A stretch of 64,000 nt of DNA, from NCBI RefSeq assembly GCF_000208745.1, contig NC_030855.1, forward strand, positions 22,611,071 through 22,675,070, read 5' to 3'. The position numbers and the translations under genes are program-made. This DNA is from Theobroma cacao (Eukaryota > Streptophyta > Magnoliopsida > Malvales > Malvaceae). The notes beneath the pieces were generated by a model. That model did no database searches. It was not told the DNA's origin and saw only the letters and a program-made list of their open reading frames with translations. Positions 13,168-27,060 of this stretch are shown in pieces; the stretch's first letter is position 1, and every line of letters begins with the position of its first letter.

Positions 13168-15953
13168 ATCTGAATTTTATGTTAAATAAGGATCTTACAG
13201 TCTGCTGAGCTGTTCCCATTTTTGTATGAAACTAGGTATGGTACCATTGAAATTGTTATCATTTATCCTACTGCAATAGACAACAAAATGCTGTTGCTCT
13301 GATGAACATATCAAGATATATGGCTTAAAATAAGGAGAAATTTGAATAAACTTACAAATCAGTTAGATTTCTTAGCAAAGCAAATGTCAGTGGCAAGTTT
13401 CCAGTTAACTGATTGGAGGAGAGCATCCTGAAATTACAATATTTAAGCAATAATCATAAAAAAGAATACGCATGATTTAAAGTTGAGCAAGTGAAATATG
13501 TAACAGGAAATCCAAAGAATTAGAAAATATTAAACAAAGAAGAAGAAGATATAGAGACTGGGCTTCTCTTACAATGTTTTCAAGTTGATTAAATTTCCAA
13601 GTTCAGGCGGTATGGCACCAGAGAATTGATTTGCTTCAAGGGACCTGATTAAAAAGATATCAAAAGATATCACACACTTTTTCAAGAATTTCCTATTGAA
13701 TGAAAAAGGATTATGAAAGAACCTATAGGTTTTAGGTAGCTATACATCTAATAAAAAACAGGCTTTGCTAGTTTGGTTCTGCAACTTGATTCAATGTCAA
13801 GGACCCCAATCACCATAAAACTCTCAGAAGTTTAACTAATTAAATACAATTAATCAAACTTCAGAACATACAGATTTGTCAGAGTTGTAATATTTCCCAG
13901 GTGCTTAGGAATTTCCCCTGACAAGCGATTTACAACAACAGAGCTGCAGAAAAAATTTCTGGTTAATTTATGATAGAAGAAAATATATATATATGTAAGA
14001 ATTTGAAAAGACTTACATCGAAGTCAACTTCATTGAAGCCCATTCACTTGGCAAGGTGCCATTTAGGTAGTTGTAAGCAAAATCACTACAATACAAAGCA
14101 CGATTACTTAGAGCAGTTATCTACGACGGTTCCAGAGTATTGCACAAACAATTAGTATGTAAAATATAAACACCACAGCAACTTGTTTCAAAGGATCTTA
14201 CATTTCGCGAAGGTGAGGAAGCTTAACCAGTTGAGGAGGAAGCATTCCAGGAAGGTTATGTCTCTTGAGCACTCTGACATACATAGAACATGAAATATCA
14301 GGATGTACAACAACCAACATAACAGAGATTGATACTAATAGCCACTCTAAGGAAATCAATGATTTAAGGGGGTACGCACATATGTACTTGGAAATCATGC
14401 CTCAAAAGCAGAATTTATGCAAATAGCGGCTGCTTAGGATACAACAGCCAATAATACCCTCAAATGTTAAGTTGTTCAAACCCTCTCAGATTCACCTTAA
14501 TTAGAAATTACTATGCAGATTCCAAATTATAGAATAGAATCACACTTGATCAAATGAAAGAATTTAACATAAAATATTCAGTACTAAGAAGAAGGAATAA
14601 TACATCCTTACAACGTGACAAACATTGCTGTTCGTCTCACGTTCACAAGAGATCTCATGCTCAGAATTCTTTGGTGGCTCCTGTGTTACCCCAACCATTT
14701 CAACTTCACAGGAATCACCATTAAATTTCCAGTACGTTGAGCCCATCGTAGCTGTAATCTCTTGCAAAGCATCAACTAGAAGACATCCATAGTTCCATAA
14801 GCATCACAGCATAATGCATGAAAATAAAATGACAAAAACTGATCTAGCTTCATTCCTTAACATCTTGATAAATTCAACTCCCTTACTAGTATTGCACAAA
14901 AGGAATAAAAGAGTAGATCATGCAATCTCAAAGAGAGAGAGAACTTAAAACCAGCAGTTTGCTTCAGCAACAAGATCTAAGAATTGTTTAACATGTCTGG
15001 GAAGAAAAATAACGTCATAAATGTTTGCAAATTCAATTTAAAATACAAGTTGAATAAAGCATCCAAATGCCAGAAAGATTGTTATTTATCAAACAAAGAA
15101 GATGCATTTTCAGATAGAAGTAAATGCTAAAAATACGCTTCATCTCAAATCTCAAAGATTCCTTTCTGGTTTACAAGTTGTTTTTGAGAGAATTATAGCC
15201 CAATTTTGAAATTTTGTTTTGGCTCACAATAATTTTTGATAAAAAAAAAACTAATACTAATAATATAAACTAGGATCAGCATTTGAATCTTGTAAACCTA
15301 CAAACAATACGGAAAGGGCTGGAAAATATAAGGATTAAGCTCCTTACTCAAGTCCTTGGTCAATTTTTTTAAGCAAGCATGCCAAAGATCACACAGAGTG
15401 GTGAAAACCAAAAATCTAATTCTTCATTATATATGATTTCTTTTGTTTCGCAGGACTAGAAATTCAGTATCATTTGAGCAATGGAAGAAGAGTATTTCAG
15501 CAATTATATATACCATTCACTTTCACCATAAACAGATATTTTGTTAATAAATCCTAGAATATACAGCAGCAGGATCCTCATAGATTTCTAGTTTGGTTAG
15601 CTTAAGAAAATTAGAGAAAACCAGCAATATTTCACTAGATAAATCAGCAGAAAAGAAAGATAAAGATAAGTTCTTGTAATGAGTCTTAATTTGAAGTACA
15701 AAAATTTAACAAAAGATAAACCTTGTTAAAAATTTCAATTTCTTTCCACTTTCTTTCATTTTTCCAGCAACAAGGAAACACCCATTTTCCCACATTATCT
15801 CATCAACCAAAAAAAAAAAAACAACCAAAAGAAAAAGAAAATCTTTTACTCTGACTCACCTTCTTCTTGCGGCACCTTTGACTCAGCAAATCTCAGCAAC
15901 CTAAAGCAACCCACGGCAATAATCAAGAAGACAAACAGTTTCTTTGTAACCAT
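7046..15953 (-). CDS. LRR-malectin receptor-like Ser/Thr kinase, LRR-VIII-2 type (gene B)
   Basis: Complete gene with about 22 exons. ATG at 15953 opens a hydrophobic signal peptide exon (15860-15953). A Cys-containing cap follows (14604-14775, donor GTATTA giving CHVVRI), then about twelve LRR exons between 14273 and 10903 (for example 14202-14273 and 12846-12917) and two short linker exons near 10.8 and 10.6 kb. The malectin-like domain lies on about 9553-9935 ([16 protein letters not shown]) and 9247-9448 ([12 protein letters not shown]). One membrane helix is on about 8926-9065. Kinase exons run 8593 to 7046: glycine loop [11 protein letters not shown], catalytic lysine in [13 protein letters not shown] in the catalytic loop, DFG and APE. 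The tail ends SRFGT then TAG. It should sit in the plasma membrane and phosphorylate Ser/Thr; the RD motif suggests activation-loop control. The ligand is unknown. It is more diverged from C and D than they are from each other. Exon limits are by eye. Confidence 0.93.
13138..13165. repeat. (AT)n microsatellite in an intron of gene B
   Basis: Uninterrupted alternating AT of about 28 bases between two LRR exons. It is likely length-polymorphic and has no visible coding effect. Confidence 0.9.
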
Positions 15954-17247
15954 GATGAAAGCAGCACAGAACTTTGAAGGATTTAGCTTTCAAAGAAACT
16001 ATGGGTAGCTGCTCAGCTCGATCCAGCTTTGAAGTCTAGCTAGAACAAGTTGCTATAATAAGGCAAGTACAGTTATAGACTTTACTGGTTTTGTTTGCAT
16101 GTAAACCATATACCCCCTACCTAGGACTCCAAAAAATGTGTTTACATAGATTTTTAATTGTTTTATTCTCTATACATAGGAATGAAAGTATTGTCTAAAA
16201 ATATCGGGAATCTTTGTTACTGTGTCGAAGGTTGTCACTATCCCGTTCTGTCACTTCCATTATTATTCAATTTTTATTGCTGCAGTAAATTTTTGTAATT
16301 GTCAGGTGCCACCTTAGATGGGCTCGTTGAAATCCAGTACAGTTTTCAGTGTGCTACACAGCATTTAGACTATTGGATAATTTTTCCTCCATTTTTTAGA
16401 CTTCGAACTAATTTAAGTTGTGCAATTTAGTTGACTTTTGAATTTTTTTTTAAGAAATCTTGAAAAAAGAAAAACAACACTTAATCATATCATACTACCC
16501 ACCCACCGACAGAAATGAACAAAAAATGGTAAATTGACCATGTCACTTGCCAGTAAATAATGGCACGTTGGTCACAATGGCCAATTCCAAATTTTCAAAC
16601 ACCATAAATTCAAAAGGGTGAGTAAAGTTTTACAGAATTAATTAATAAATAAAAGAAATCTCCAGTTGGCAGTGGGATGTTTAATTTGGTGAATGTATGT
16701 ATACCAAATGGATATCATTAACTAATCAGAATGTAAGAGTCAGGGTCAAATAACAATGCTTCATCAGATTCATTGTGCTTTGTTGATAATCCATTCCCTA
16801 ATAAAATTTTCATTTTCCATAATAGCTAGTCAATTTTTTCATTTAGTTAACAAGATAAAGTTTGCTCAAACGTGAAACTTTTGCTTAAATGTCATGAGTC
16901 ATTATCTTTTTGTTAAAAAATTAATTTAATGAGATGTGCAGCATTCATATTTATAAGTTTTTTGATTGTTTAATTTTTCTTACTTAATTTGTTGACACTT
17001 TCATTATTGTTGATTATTATGTGGGCTGGATCTAGGTTGGATCCGTTTTAATATTATATTGTTACGAAATTATTATCTTCTTTTCACAATATTAACTTGA
17101 TAAAGTATACAACACCTTATACATAATTTTTTTTTAAAATTTTCTATTTACTCAATATAAAATTAAAACATTTTTTTTACATCATTTGAAATGTTTGACA
17201 TGACATATGAACATAACTCACTTGTTATGATAACAAAGTTCAAATGG

Positions 17248-17416
17248 TTTCAAGTGGACTCTGATTCCCTCATTGTTATACAAAAATTATCGATGAAAAG
17301 TAATATTTTAAACCCGAATGTGCATTTGCTGAGAAACATAAAAGAACTACTCCTACGAGATTAGGATGATAGAATATCTCACATATCTCGTGAAGCGAAT
17401 TAATATGCTAACTGAA
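17248..17416 (+). pseudogene. RNase H-like remnant of a plant non-LTR retrotransposon
   Basis: In one frame the plus strand reads FQVDSDSLIVIQKLS, then HLLRNIKELLLRD, then RISHISREAN, the usual run of motifs in the RVT_3/RNase H domain at the C terminus of plant LINE polyproteins. TAG and TAA stops interrupt it at the expected tryptophan and later positions. No reverse transcriptase or poly(A) tail was seen nearby, so only a short dead piece survives. A host RNase H-like gene is unlikely given the stops and small size. Confidence 0.6.
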
Positions 17417-19677
17417 TGGTCATACATTATGATAATCTACTTTTGAGATTTAGTATTTTTGAGTTTTCTCGTTCTAGTTTTATTTTTCTTTTACTGGCTT
17501 ATGTTTTAGGAGTTGCTTGTCTTAAAATGGCGTAATAAGTTGTTCTTTTTTTATTATATATATAAAAAAAATGGTTTCAAAAGAATTAGTAAACAAATAG
17601 GGAATGGTGGAAAAAGTTCAAGAGAGAAAAGCAGAAAATACTCGTTTAAGACCTGGTCGCAAAACACGATGGACATCCTGCCAAGCACATGGGCGAATGG
17701 TTATATTTAAACCGCTTTTATTCTGCTTTCTTTTCACTTTTCACTTTTTTATGTCTGAAAACTTACATTCCCATTTTTCTATTTTCATTACCAAATGTTT
17801 AGTCTTAATTCAACCCTAAAAAAGTAAATCAAAGTAATCATCTTTTTGCCTTGCAACAATTTTCACGTTTTCCATCTCTTAAAACAAATATTGGTATTTA
17901 AGCTAAGAACGCAGTCATGAGTCTAAGCACGCAACCACCTTTTTGTTTCTTTTACTACAAACTTTATCATGTGCCTGAAGTTTGATCTCATCTTAGTTTT
18001 GATTGCCAGCCACTTAAATGGATTATAATTTACTTCTTTGATGGTTTTTATAATTCCATATCTTAATCAGTGAGGAACCGTCTCACGCCAGCAGCCTAAA
18101 TTCAGCAAAAGCCCAGACTTCACAAGATTTTCCAATGCTAAGACTAAACAGGGACTCTTTCTATAGTCAAAACAAGAACAGACCAAACTCATTTTTTTTG
18201 TTCTCTAACGATTACTCAGTTTGCATGGTCCAGTTACGATGTACTTGTTGATCAAATCAAACATGTCAAAATCAAGGCGTATATGTCTTTATCAAATTTC
18301 CAGAGCATGGCATGAAACAGTTTCTTCTACGTTCTTTGCTGGTCTCATCAAATTTTTAAGGCATGGTTATGACCTATGAGAAAATTGCATGGTTATTTGG
18401 AGGCAAATTAACAACTAATGAAATGATTATTTAAGCACTCAAAAACATTTATCTGAGAAGCAAAATCGTATAACATGTTTATTTCCCTCTTTATTGGGGA
18501 AGAATGAGTTTTTTTCCTTATTCAACCAAAAATAATATTTTATTAAAACATTGCTTAATGCCCAGAAATTTACAGGTGCCGTAAGATCGACTACCATACA
18601 GACTGTTTAACCATATTACATAAAATCTAACAATATATACAAATTCATATATGAAAGTATGAACTAAGCTGTCTTAGCCGACACCCACCGTATTCTTCGT
18701 GCAAAAAGCATAAACTCTTTGGCAATGTGTTTGTCCAATTTTTTTTTATTATAATTATTCTTTTCAAGAAAGATAAAACATCATACGTAAGTAATATATA
18801 AATCTAATTCATAATTCTTATTCAAATTCAATCAGGGGAGATAAGCCTGAGGGATTTTGCTTTTGATAGTGGCACAGGAAATTTGGCTCATTGGCTAGAT
18901 GTGGAAATTAATCCAACGCCAGTCATTTTGAGGTTGTTGGAATATCATTTTGGACCCAAAAATCATTAATTGCCCGATTGAGACTAAAAAGTGAAAGCCG
19001 TTCTCTGCAGTTGACTCTGTTTTCCTTCTTCAAAATAGGCTGCTTATCGCTTGTTTCCCTTTCCCAGTACGATTCCCCGATTTTCCCAACCTGAAAGCAA
19101 TTCCAAAATTTAATGTTCATCCCACCGTCAGGTACGGAAAGATTGCAATAATAAAACAAGTTTAGTAATTACCACCACCGAGTACCGACACAGGTGTCTG
19201 AAAGCAGTTGATTTATGATGTCCATGTGCCCCTCATTTAGAAGAAACGATGATTTGATTGATTCAGGTGGAGAAATTATACAGCAGTCAATTCTCAATAT
19301 GGCAGAGGAGCAGGGAGCTATCATATGGACTAAGGAAGCTATGACTAAGATATCTCAAGCTTCAATAATGTGAATTGGCTAGGTTTCTTTTCCTCCACTA
19401 ATTGAAAAACGCCAAGAGACAATCCTTGGTGGCAGTCTTTAGATGTGATTGTGATTGTGATTATGAAGCCCCTAATCTACCTACTGGGAATTGATGTTCT
19501 GGTTGGATTAGAGAATAATGGACTTTGGGAATTGATGCTTATGGTCAGACTTGATAGCTTGTGAATAATGGGCTTTGCCATCAGAGCCCATTGAGAGTAA
19601 GAGTGTTAAGTTTTTTTTTTTTCCCTGAAATAAAGAGTAATAAGTTTTTTTTGAGAAAAGAGCAACAGTTATATAAA

Positions 19678-19910
19678 TTCAAAATATGAAATACCCTAAT
19701 CTTATACACTCCGCACTAAGGAGGTCGAAAAATAAAAAATATATTAAAAAATATAATATTTAAATAAAATTTTAAATTATTTAAATATATTTATTCAAAA
19801 TATGAGATACTCTAATCTTATACACTTCGCACTAAGGAGGTCAAAAAATAAAAGATATATTAAAAAATATAATATTTAAAATAAAATTTTAAATTATTTA
19901 AATATATTTA
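19678..19910. repeat. Tandem duplication, two units of about 116 bases
   Basis: The unit starting TTCAAAATATGA at 19678 recurs at 19794. It contains CTAATCTTATACACT(C/T)CGCACTAAGGAGGTC followed by AT-rich sequence. The copies differ at only a few positions, so the duplication is fairly recent. No coding content. Confidence 0.85.
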
Positions 19911-20367
19911 CATAATTTTTTATTTTTATTATATTTAATTAAATTTTTATATTTTTATTTTGAATAAAATAAACTCTTATAATTAATAATTTATTAATTA
20001 CTATTAATAAAAATATCACTTGATATTAAAATAATAAGTAAAAAATATTATATGATCATGTTATCATATCAGCATATCATATTATAATTAATTATAATAT
20101 TTTAACATATTACATCAATATCACACGACATAAACTAACAAATGATATTTTTACTAAATCAATCATTAATTATAACGATTTATTTGACTCAAAATAAAAA
20201 AATATAAAAATTTATTTGATTCAAAATAAAAATAAAATAATTTAATTAAAAGTAATAAAACTATAAAAATTTATTTAAATTTTTTGAATGGAAGAGATTT
20301 TTTTTGTATATTATATCTAAAAAGAAAGACAGTCCTAAATAGCCCAAAAAAGTGTTCGTCTGTGGAT

Positions 20368-23300
20368 TTAAGACTCCTCGTTGGCTTCATTGATGTTAAG
20401 AGCAGAAGTAGAGGAAGATTCGAATTGAGATCCTGAATATGTCATACTAGGTCCCTGACTTTCTCCAAAATTCTGACTATATATAGAGCTACGATGGTCT
20501 CTGATGACTTTAAACCTTAAATCCTCACTGTAACTACTCGCGTTAGGGACTGCATCGGGAATGGCAATTGTTCCTTCCAGCATTTCCACCACTTGGGACA
20601 TTGTTGGCCTCAGAGAAGGTGAAGCATTTGTGCATAAAAGAGCTACTTTAATCATCCCTTCTGCTTCTGATTTATTATATTCAGATCCCAGCTTATTATC
20701 CACTAACTCTAATAGCTTTCCACTTTGTTGTAAATGACAGGCCTGCAAAACACAGACAAACAACTATAATAAAGACAGGAATCAAACAGTTTATGCAAAG
20801 TATATGATATCTGAAATATAGGGTTGGGAGGTGAAATGTATATGAAGATACAGTAACAACATCCGCCAGAATCCAGATGCAGAAATAAGGAAATAAATCA
20901 GTGGTTACCCAATCTAGAAGGCAAGTATGTTTGTCGTCTGGCCCATAATTCATATTATGCTTTCCACTGACAATCTCCAATGCCACAATTCCAAAGCTGT
21001 AAACATCTGCCTTGTAGGTCAAATAACCCCACAGTGCATACTCTGGTGCAATATATCCTCTGCATTTAACCAAATTTTCATTTTAAGTTGAAAGGAAACT
21101 TTTCAACTAAAACAACATTGCAAACTAATAGTTGGCTTACATTGTTCCAGCAATTCGTGTGCTGATGTGAGTTTTTTCCTCTTCATGAAGCTTGGCCAAT
21201 CCAAAGTCAGATATTTTAGGATTGAGGTCTCTATCAAGAAGAACATTTGTAGCTTTGATGTCTCTGTGCACAATTTTGAGTCTAGACTCCTCATGGAGAA
21301 ACGCTAAACCTCTAGCTATTCCAACACAAATCTTGTGCCTTGTAGGCCACTCCAGATTTATTCGTGAGTATTCTGGTCCTGAACATGATAATCCCAGGAA
21401 ATATTTTATAATTCAAATAAATCACAGGCACCCTAGTTAGCATACTAATTGTTTATTAAACTTACCAAACAAAGCCCGAGAAAGGCTATTATTTTCCATG
21501 TACTCGTATACTAGCAACAGTTGATTCCCTTCGATACAGCATCCATAAAGCTTTACAAGATTGGGGTGTTGCAAACATGAAAAGATGCCCATCTCATTCA
21601 AGAATTCACGATTTCCCTGACTTGACTTTGAAGAGAGCTGCTTGACGGCAATTATTGTTCCATCAGCTAGCTGACCCTGTCATCCAGTCATGAAATTGAG
21701 TAGCATATCTAAAATCGAAATTTCATATTAAATAGGATTTCATTTTACACATATTTAGCTTGTATACCTTGTAAACAGGCCCAAATCCACCCTCTCCAAT
21801 CTTGTTTACAGAATCAAAATTGTTGGTGGCAGCCTTGATCTGTTTTAAGGTGAAAGAAACTGTTTGAGGATCTAGTCCCTTAAGATCTGTAAAAAGAAGA
21901 GGGGTAAGAATGCAGTAAGCAAGTCTCCTGATCCATTATATATAGATTCATTAAAAGAGAAAGTAGAAGGCCTCCAATGAGTCCAACATGTGCATGGCCG
22001 TTTACTAGTGAACATTCTGTATGAAAGTACGCAACTTTGGCATGTGAAAATCCTGTTTTCAGGAATGGTTTGCCTATCTGAGATAACATAAAAAATGAGT
22101 TTTTGGCATGAATTTTTCAAACCATTGACTTCCGCTACTAAAACACCCAAACCTTTTTCTCTCCGGCTCTTGGTTTTGAAATAGTATCTCCAGCAAAGGA
22201 CACCCGATACCAAGAATATGAGAAATGATCCCAGGACACCAACAACAATTGGCAAAGTCTTTGTTTTCTTCTCTGCATGCTGAGGTTTGAAATCTGCCAA
22301 GATAACTCAACTCATAAATCCATTGTGCTAATCAAAGTTAAGCTTGAAAATAATTCAAAATAAAACTAATTTTCAATTGTGCAATACAAAAGGAGGCCTT
22401 AGATAAGGATGAGGAGGAAGGAGAAAGTAGATCACATACTGGGATCGAGTGAGATGGCTGATATGAGGGGGCCATGGACTCCTCGACTAGGAATTGCTTG
22501 AGTCCCTTTTCCAGCCCAATAGAAGTGGATCTCTATTTCACCATTCGTTACATTGACATTATAGTGTTTTGTTAGTGGGGTAAGAAATCCACCAGCTTCA
22601 GCTTCTATATTGAAGTCTTCTTCCACCAGCTCATTCTGCATCATGGAAATTCACTGACACTTATTTATCAAACTAATAGAGACCAAATGGTATCTCAAGA
22701 ACAAAGCTGAAAACAAGGCACATGGTAACATGCTAACCAAGTTGAATTAATAGGACAAACAGAATTCTTCAGATGACAACATTCAATGGTCAGATTCTTT
22801 CTAAAGGAGCTAGTTTCTCAATTGTTATAGATTACCTGTATATAAATGTTGAAAATGCGCCTTCCAAGTCTTGCATATCTTGTGTTATTTGTGATCTCGA
22901 TCTCCGCAAAGTGTAGTCTCACCGTATAGCTCCCATTCTCTAAACAATATCGATAATAAGTAAGTGAAAGTGGAGATAGACGTGCTGTGGCATATAACTG
23001 ATTAGGCATGCTTGCTGACTGCTTTAGATAACGTGATGCTGCATTCAGTTCATCATTGTCATCCCTGAAGTCTCCAGTGCTACTAAAACCCCAGTTATCA
23101 TTGTTCCGATATAACGTTGCAGCACCACCTAAACCAGATTTCGCATCTCCTACATACATTGTCCCATTTATTTTCACATCATTATCTCCACCAGAATTGA
23201 TATACATAGAATGCCAATCTGCCAGAGACAACTACATTAGCTCCATAGAAAGCAGCTAACAAGATTCTACCAAGACAAACAGAAGCGATAAAGATAACCA

Positions 23301-26300
23301 TTACATTACACTTTCCATGTTAACAGCTCGCTAACTGCATGTATAAACTTTATGGCAAAACTTTACAAGAGGAATGACCACATGTTTAACTACACTAATT
23401 TTGGCCAAAAAAAAAAAAAACTATATTAATTAAATATATAAATATGTTATATTAATGCTAATCTTCTATCAAGCTGTAGATGATCCTTTAGCTGAGATTT
23501 CAATAAATTAAGAATGAATCTTTGAAACAAGCTTGCAAACTGGCAGGCATAATTTTTAAGGTAAGTATTAGAATTAGATTTCACATTCACAGCAAAAGAT
23601 AGAGTGTACTTACATTGCTGACATTTGAAATCACTCGTGCATGGAATAACTCCTCTTCTCCTTTTATGTCATAAAAAGAAAGGACCAAAAATAAAAGACA
23701 GATTAGCAATCAAATGAATGAATGTAGTGTGACATCAAATTCTGTGGCATAAGGTTGAATTGTAATCTACAATAAAAAAAAAAAATCAAGAAGCCAAGAA
23801 CAGAACCTTACAGGTATTCTGTTGAAGAACTGCGAAACAAATTTATATTGTCCCTATTTGAAAAGCAAAAGTCAATAGAAGTCAATACACTACAGCCCAG
23901 GAAAGCATACAGGAAGAAGATGATTCTATTCAATTCAAGGAAAAAGAAAAAGAACCAACATTTTCCGTGTACAAGCAGGCTGCTCAGGGCTTTGCCATGT
24001 GAAATTATTGTAGGAAAGATCCCTGAATGCAAGAAAAAAATAAAACTGTCTTCTCAAAGATCTCTGCATGTGAAGAATTGCACATATATATTCCTCAAAT
24101 AATTATTAGAATCAGAGAATCCTAGTCAAAAATACATACACGGCAAGTCCTGTCTGCAAGATTGACGCTGGTATATTTCCACTGAGCTTGTTGCCCGTCA
24201 GATAGCTGACATCAGTACATCAGTCAGTATTAAGGGTATAGCAGAAAGTCAGTATCAAATGTTTCTTCAAAACTTACATGATTCCTGTCCAAGAGAATAA
24301 AGGAAGAGAAACTTACAGGAATTTTAAATACAGAGGGAGAGTGACTTTGATAAGTTCCCCACTCAAACTGTTAAAACTGAGATCTCTTCCAAATTCACAA
24401 GAAAATCTATGTTAGTTATTCAGGTCTAGTGACATCTGCTGCTGATGAAAAAAAATTATAAAACTTTAACTAAAGGAACAAAAGTTAAATCTAGATGAGT
24501 GCAAATTCCTTTTAGCTTAGTTTTATACTCTACAGCTTATAGTGAGCCAAACACAAAAATAAGTGAGAAAATATTAATTTTTGGCAAAGACACAAAATAG
24601 AAGCATAAAGATCCACCTGAGCCATTGAAGAGAGTTACAAATCGCTAAGTTCTATTTAAGCAGAACAGATCAGGACTACCTCTCCAGCAGTGCAGCAGGA
24701 GTCCAATTTTCATATTACAGTCTTCTCATTTCTCCTTTTAGATTCATAATGCTTCTAAACCATAAAGTTTGAAACAAAATAACACTCACTACTTTTTGTC
24801 TGAAGAATCATGTTTTATACTTACAAAACGCGTAATTTACTCAGTTGCCAGATCTCTTGTGGGATTTGCCCAATAATGTTGCATTTCTTCAATATTCTAC
24901 AAAAGAACAGCAATGTCAGATGCAATGATAAAAAAGGCTAACATCATAAGCCTTCAAACAAGAATATAAGATAAGCAGCAAATGTACATCCGATTGATTC
25001 CTGTCATGTTCCAAAGATCAGGAAAAGGCTGATTTGTTCCATTTATATCACTGATTATCCTGTAAGTACACATGCCATTAAGAACAAAAGTTTAGCAACA
25101 ACATATTAACAAACCTTTGTCTGAAATCTTCTGCTTCGACGCTTTCACTTACAAGGTTATTAAGTTTCTCAAAGCAGAGATGGATGATGGAATTGGACCT
25201 TCAAGTCCACTAGCTTGCATTTCTCTGGTCGATTCAATCATGCAGAAACAATCAGTACGTGCAAAAACAATCAGTTCAAGAGAAAAATAAAAGTTTTAAA
25301 GTCTCATAAACTTGAAAGGCACTTAAAAACCTTTTGAAAGTTGAGGATCTTACAATCTTTGAAGATTCTTCCAGTTCTGAATGAAATCTGGTATACTCCC
25401 ATTAAAGTTGTTGTCATTTATCCTACTGCATAGTATAATAAGAACTTTTACAAATTATACTTCTGCTAAATTTTTGTGACATCCTACTAGTTTAAGTTAA
25501 TTAAAAGCTTACAAGTCTGTTAAGTTTTTCAGTTGAGCAAGTTGCACGGGCAAATTTCCAGTCAGTCTGTTTGACGACAATCTCCTGCAAAGATAATTAT
25601 AAACTTCATCTGTCCAAAGTACGCTAATTATAAAAGTATAGCTTATTCCTTTTTTTAACAGGTTTAAGAGGTTGGGTCAGGAAAGTTAAAATTGTATAGA
25701 TTGTATAGAAGTCATGAAATGCCTTACAAAGTTCTCAAGTTAACTAACTTCCCAATCTCTGGAGGAACTTCTCCTGAAAATTGATTTGCTTCAAGGTCCC
25801 TGTAAAGTACTTACATTGAAATTACTAGAGATAAGAGTAAAATCTTTCTTGATCAATTTAAACATTTGTATTCCTTTCATTGCCAGGAAGCCTAGATAAT
25901 TTGTGCGTTCATAAGCCCTCAGGGGACTGAACAGTATATCATTTCATAAGCTTAGCACAAAACATAAAACTAATGGACTGGAAAGAACATCAATTTTGAA
26001 ACATCTGTCTCCTGTTAATGAAGGTTCTTCAAAACTTACAAGTATGTAAGGCTGCTAATGTTTCCCAAATAAGTTGGAATATTCCCAGATAATCGGTTTC
26101 CAAAGACAGAGCTGCACTAAGGTTGCTTGGTTAGCTACATAAGAGAATAACTTTGTTTTCTCTTCAATCAAAGATTGATCATATACAACGAGACAATAAC
26201 TCACATGAACTCAAGCTGCATTGAAGCCCATTCAGGCGGAATTGACCCATTTAGATAGTTGTATGCAAGATCACTGCATGCCAAATAGATTTGGGCTTAA

Positions 26301-27060
26301 TACACATTTTACTGTTGAATGACCAAGAAAATAATGGAATAGAAACAGTTTAATTCACATATTTGCTTCCGCTCTGATTTTCATCATTCTTAAAGCATAA
26401 GAGAGAAAACACCTCAGACTTGGTTCGATTGTTATCATCCCTATTTTCCTAGAATTTCTCCAAACTGAACTCCAAAGGAAAAATTCAAGACAGAAAGAGA
26501 ACAGGGGTGCTTACATCACTTTGAGGTAAGGAAGATTTACAAGTTCAGTTGGAAGTACTCCTGGAAGGCTCTGAAGCTTGAATATTCTAAAAATCCAAAA
26601 CGAACCCAATATTAGCCATTTAATCCTTTCATAATTGTCTATATCTTAGACTCCATTTTTCTTCTGAAAACGAATTTGTCCTTTTGGTCCTTCATTCTTC
26701 GGAAACTTACACATGTGTAACGTGGCAGGTTCCATTTTGGCAGGTGCAAGAAATGTTTTTCTCGGAACCCGTGTCCCTGTCCACATTCTCGGTAACATTG
26801 CAAACGTCGGCATCGAAATTCCAGTCGCTATTTCCCATCGTTCTGGCAATTTGGTTCAGAATATTCACTAATAAAATCACAAGTCAAATAACAAGAATAT
26901 TAATACTATTACATAATATCCAAGAAAAACAAGCAGCTAAGAGGAAACTATGTCTACCCTCATCTTGAGGCAGGTTAGCAGCATCAAGCTTGTTCGTGTC
27001 TAACCAACTGAAAGCAAGAACAACTGATAGCAGAAGTGTGGTGGCTTTAGGGAAGAACAT
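20368..27060 (-). CDS. LRR-malectin receptor-like Ser/Thr kinase, LRR-VIII-2 type (gene C)
   Basis: Complete gene. ATG at 27060 with signal peptide exon 26958-27060, cap exon 26711-26867 (about 26867 start; CHVTHV), LRR exons from about 26590 down to 23955 (motifs such as [37 protein letters not shown]) and two short exons near 23.84 and 23.63 kb. Malectin-like exons are about 22838-23222 and 22438-22634. The membrane helix exon is about 22130-22296 ([19 protein letters not shown]). Kinase exons run 21887 to 20368, with [35 protein letters not shown] and [10 protein letters not shown] intact, so it is predicted active. The tail ends ANEES then TAA. The malectin start reads INSGG where B and D have NCGG. 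Close similarity to D, same strand and about 1.4 kb spacing point to tandem duplication. It should be a plasma-membrane receptor; the ligand is unknown. Confidence 0.93.

Larger units (their letters stand above)
15954..20367. other. Intergenic between genes B and C
   Basis: Upstream region of gene B at its left end and downstream region of gene C at its right end. The only recognisable items are a decayed RNase H fragment near 17.25-17.42 kb and a 116-base tandem duplication near 19.7-19.9 kb. The rest is AT-rich with short, unsupported open frames (for example 17513-17819 and 18923-19159). Confidence 0.6.
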
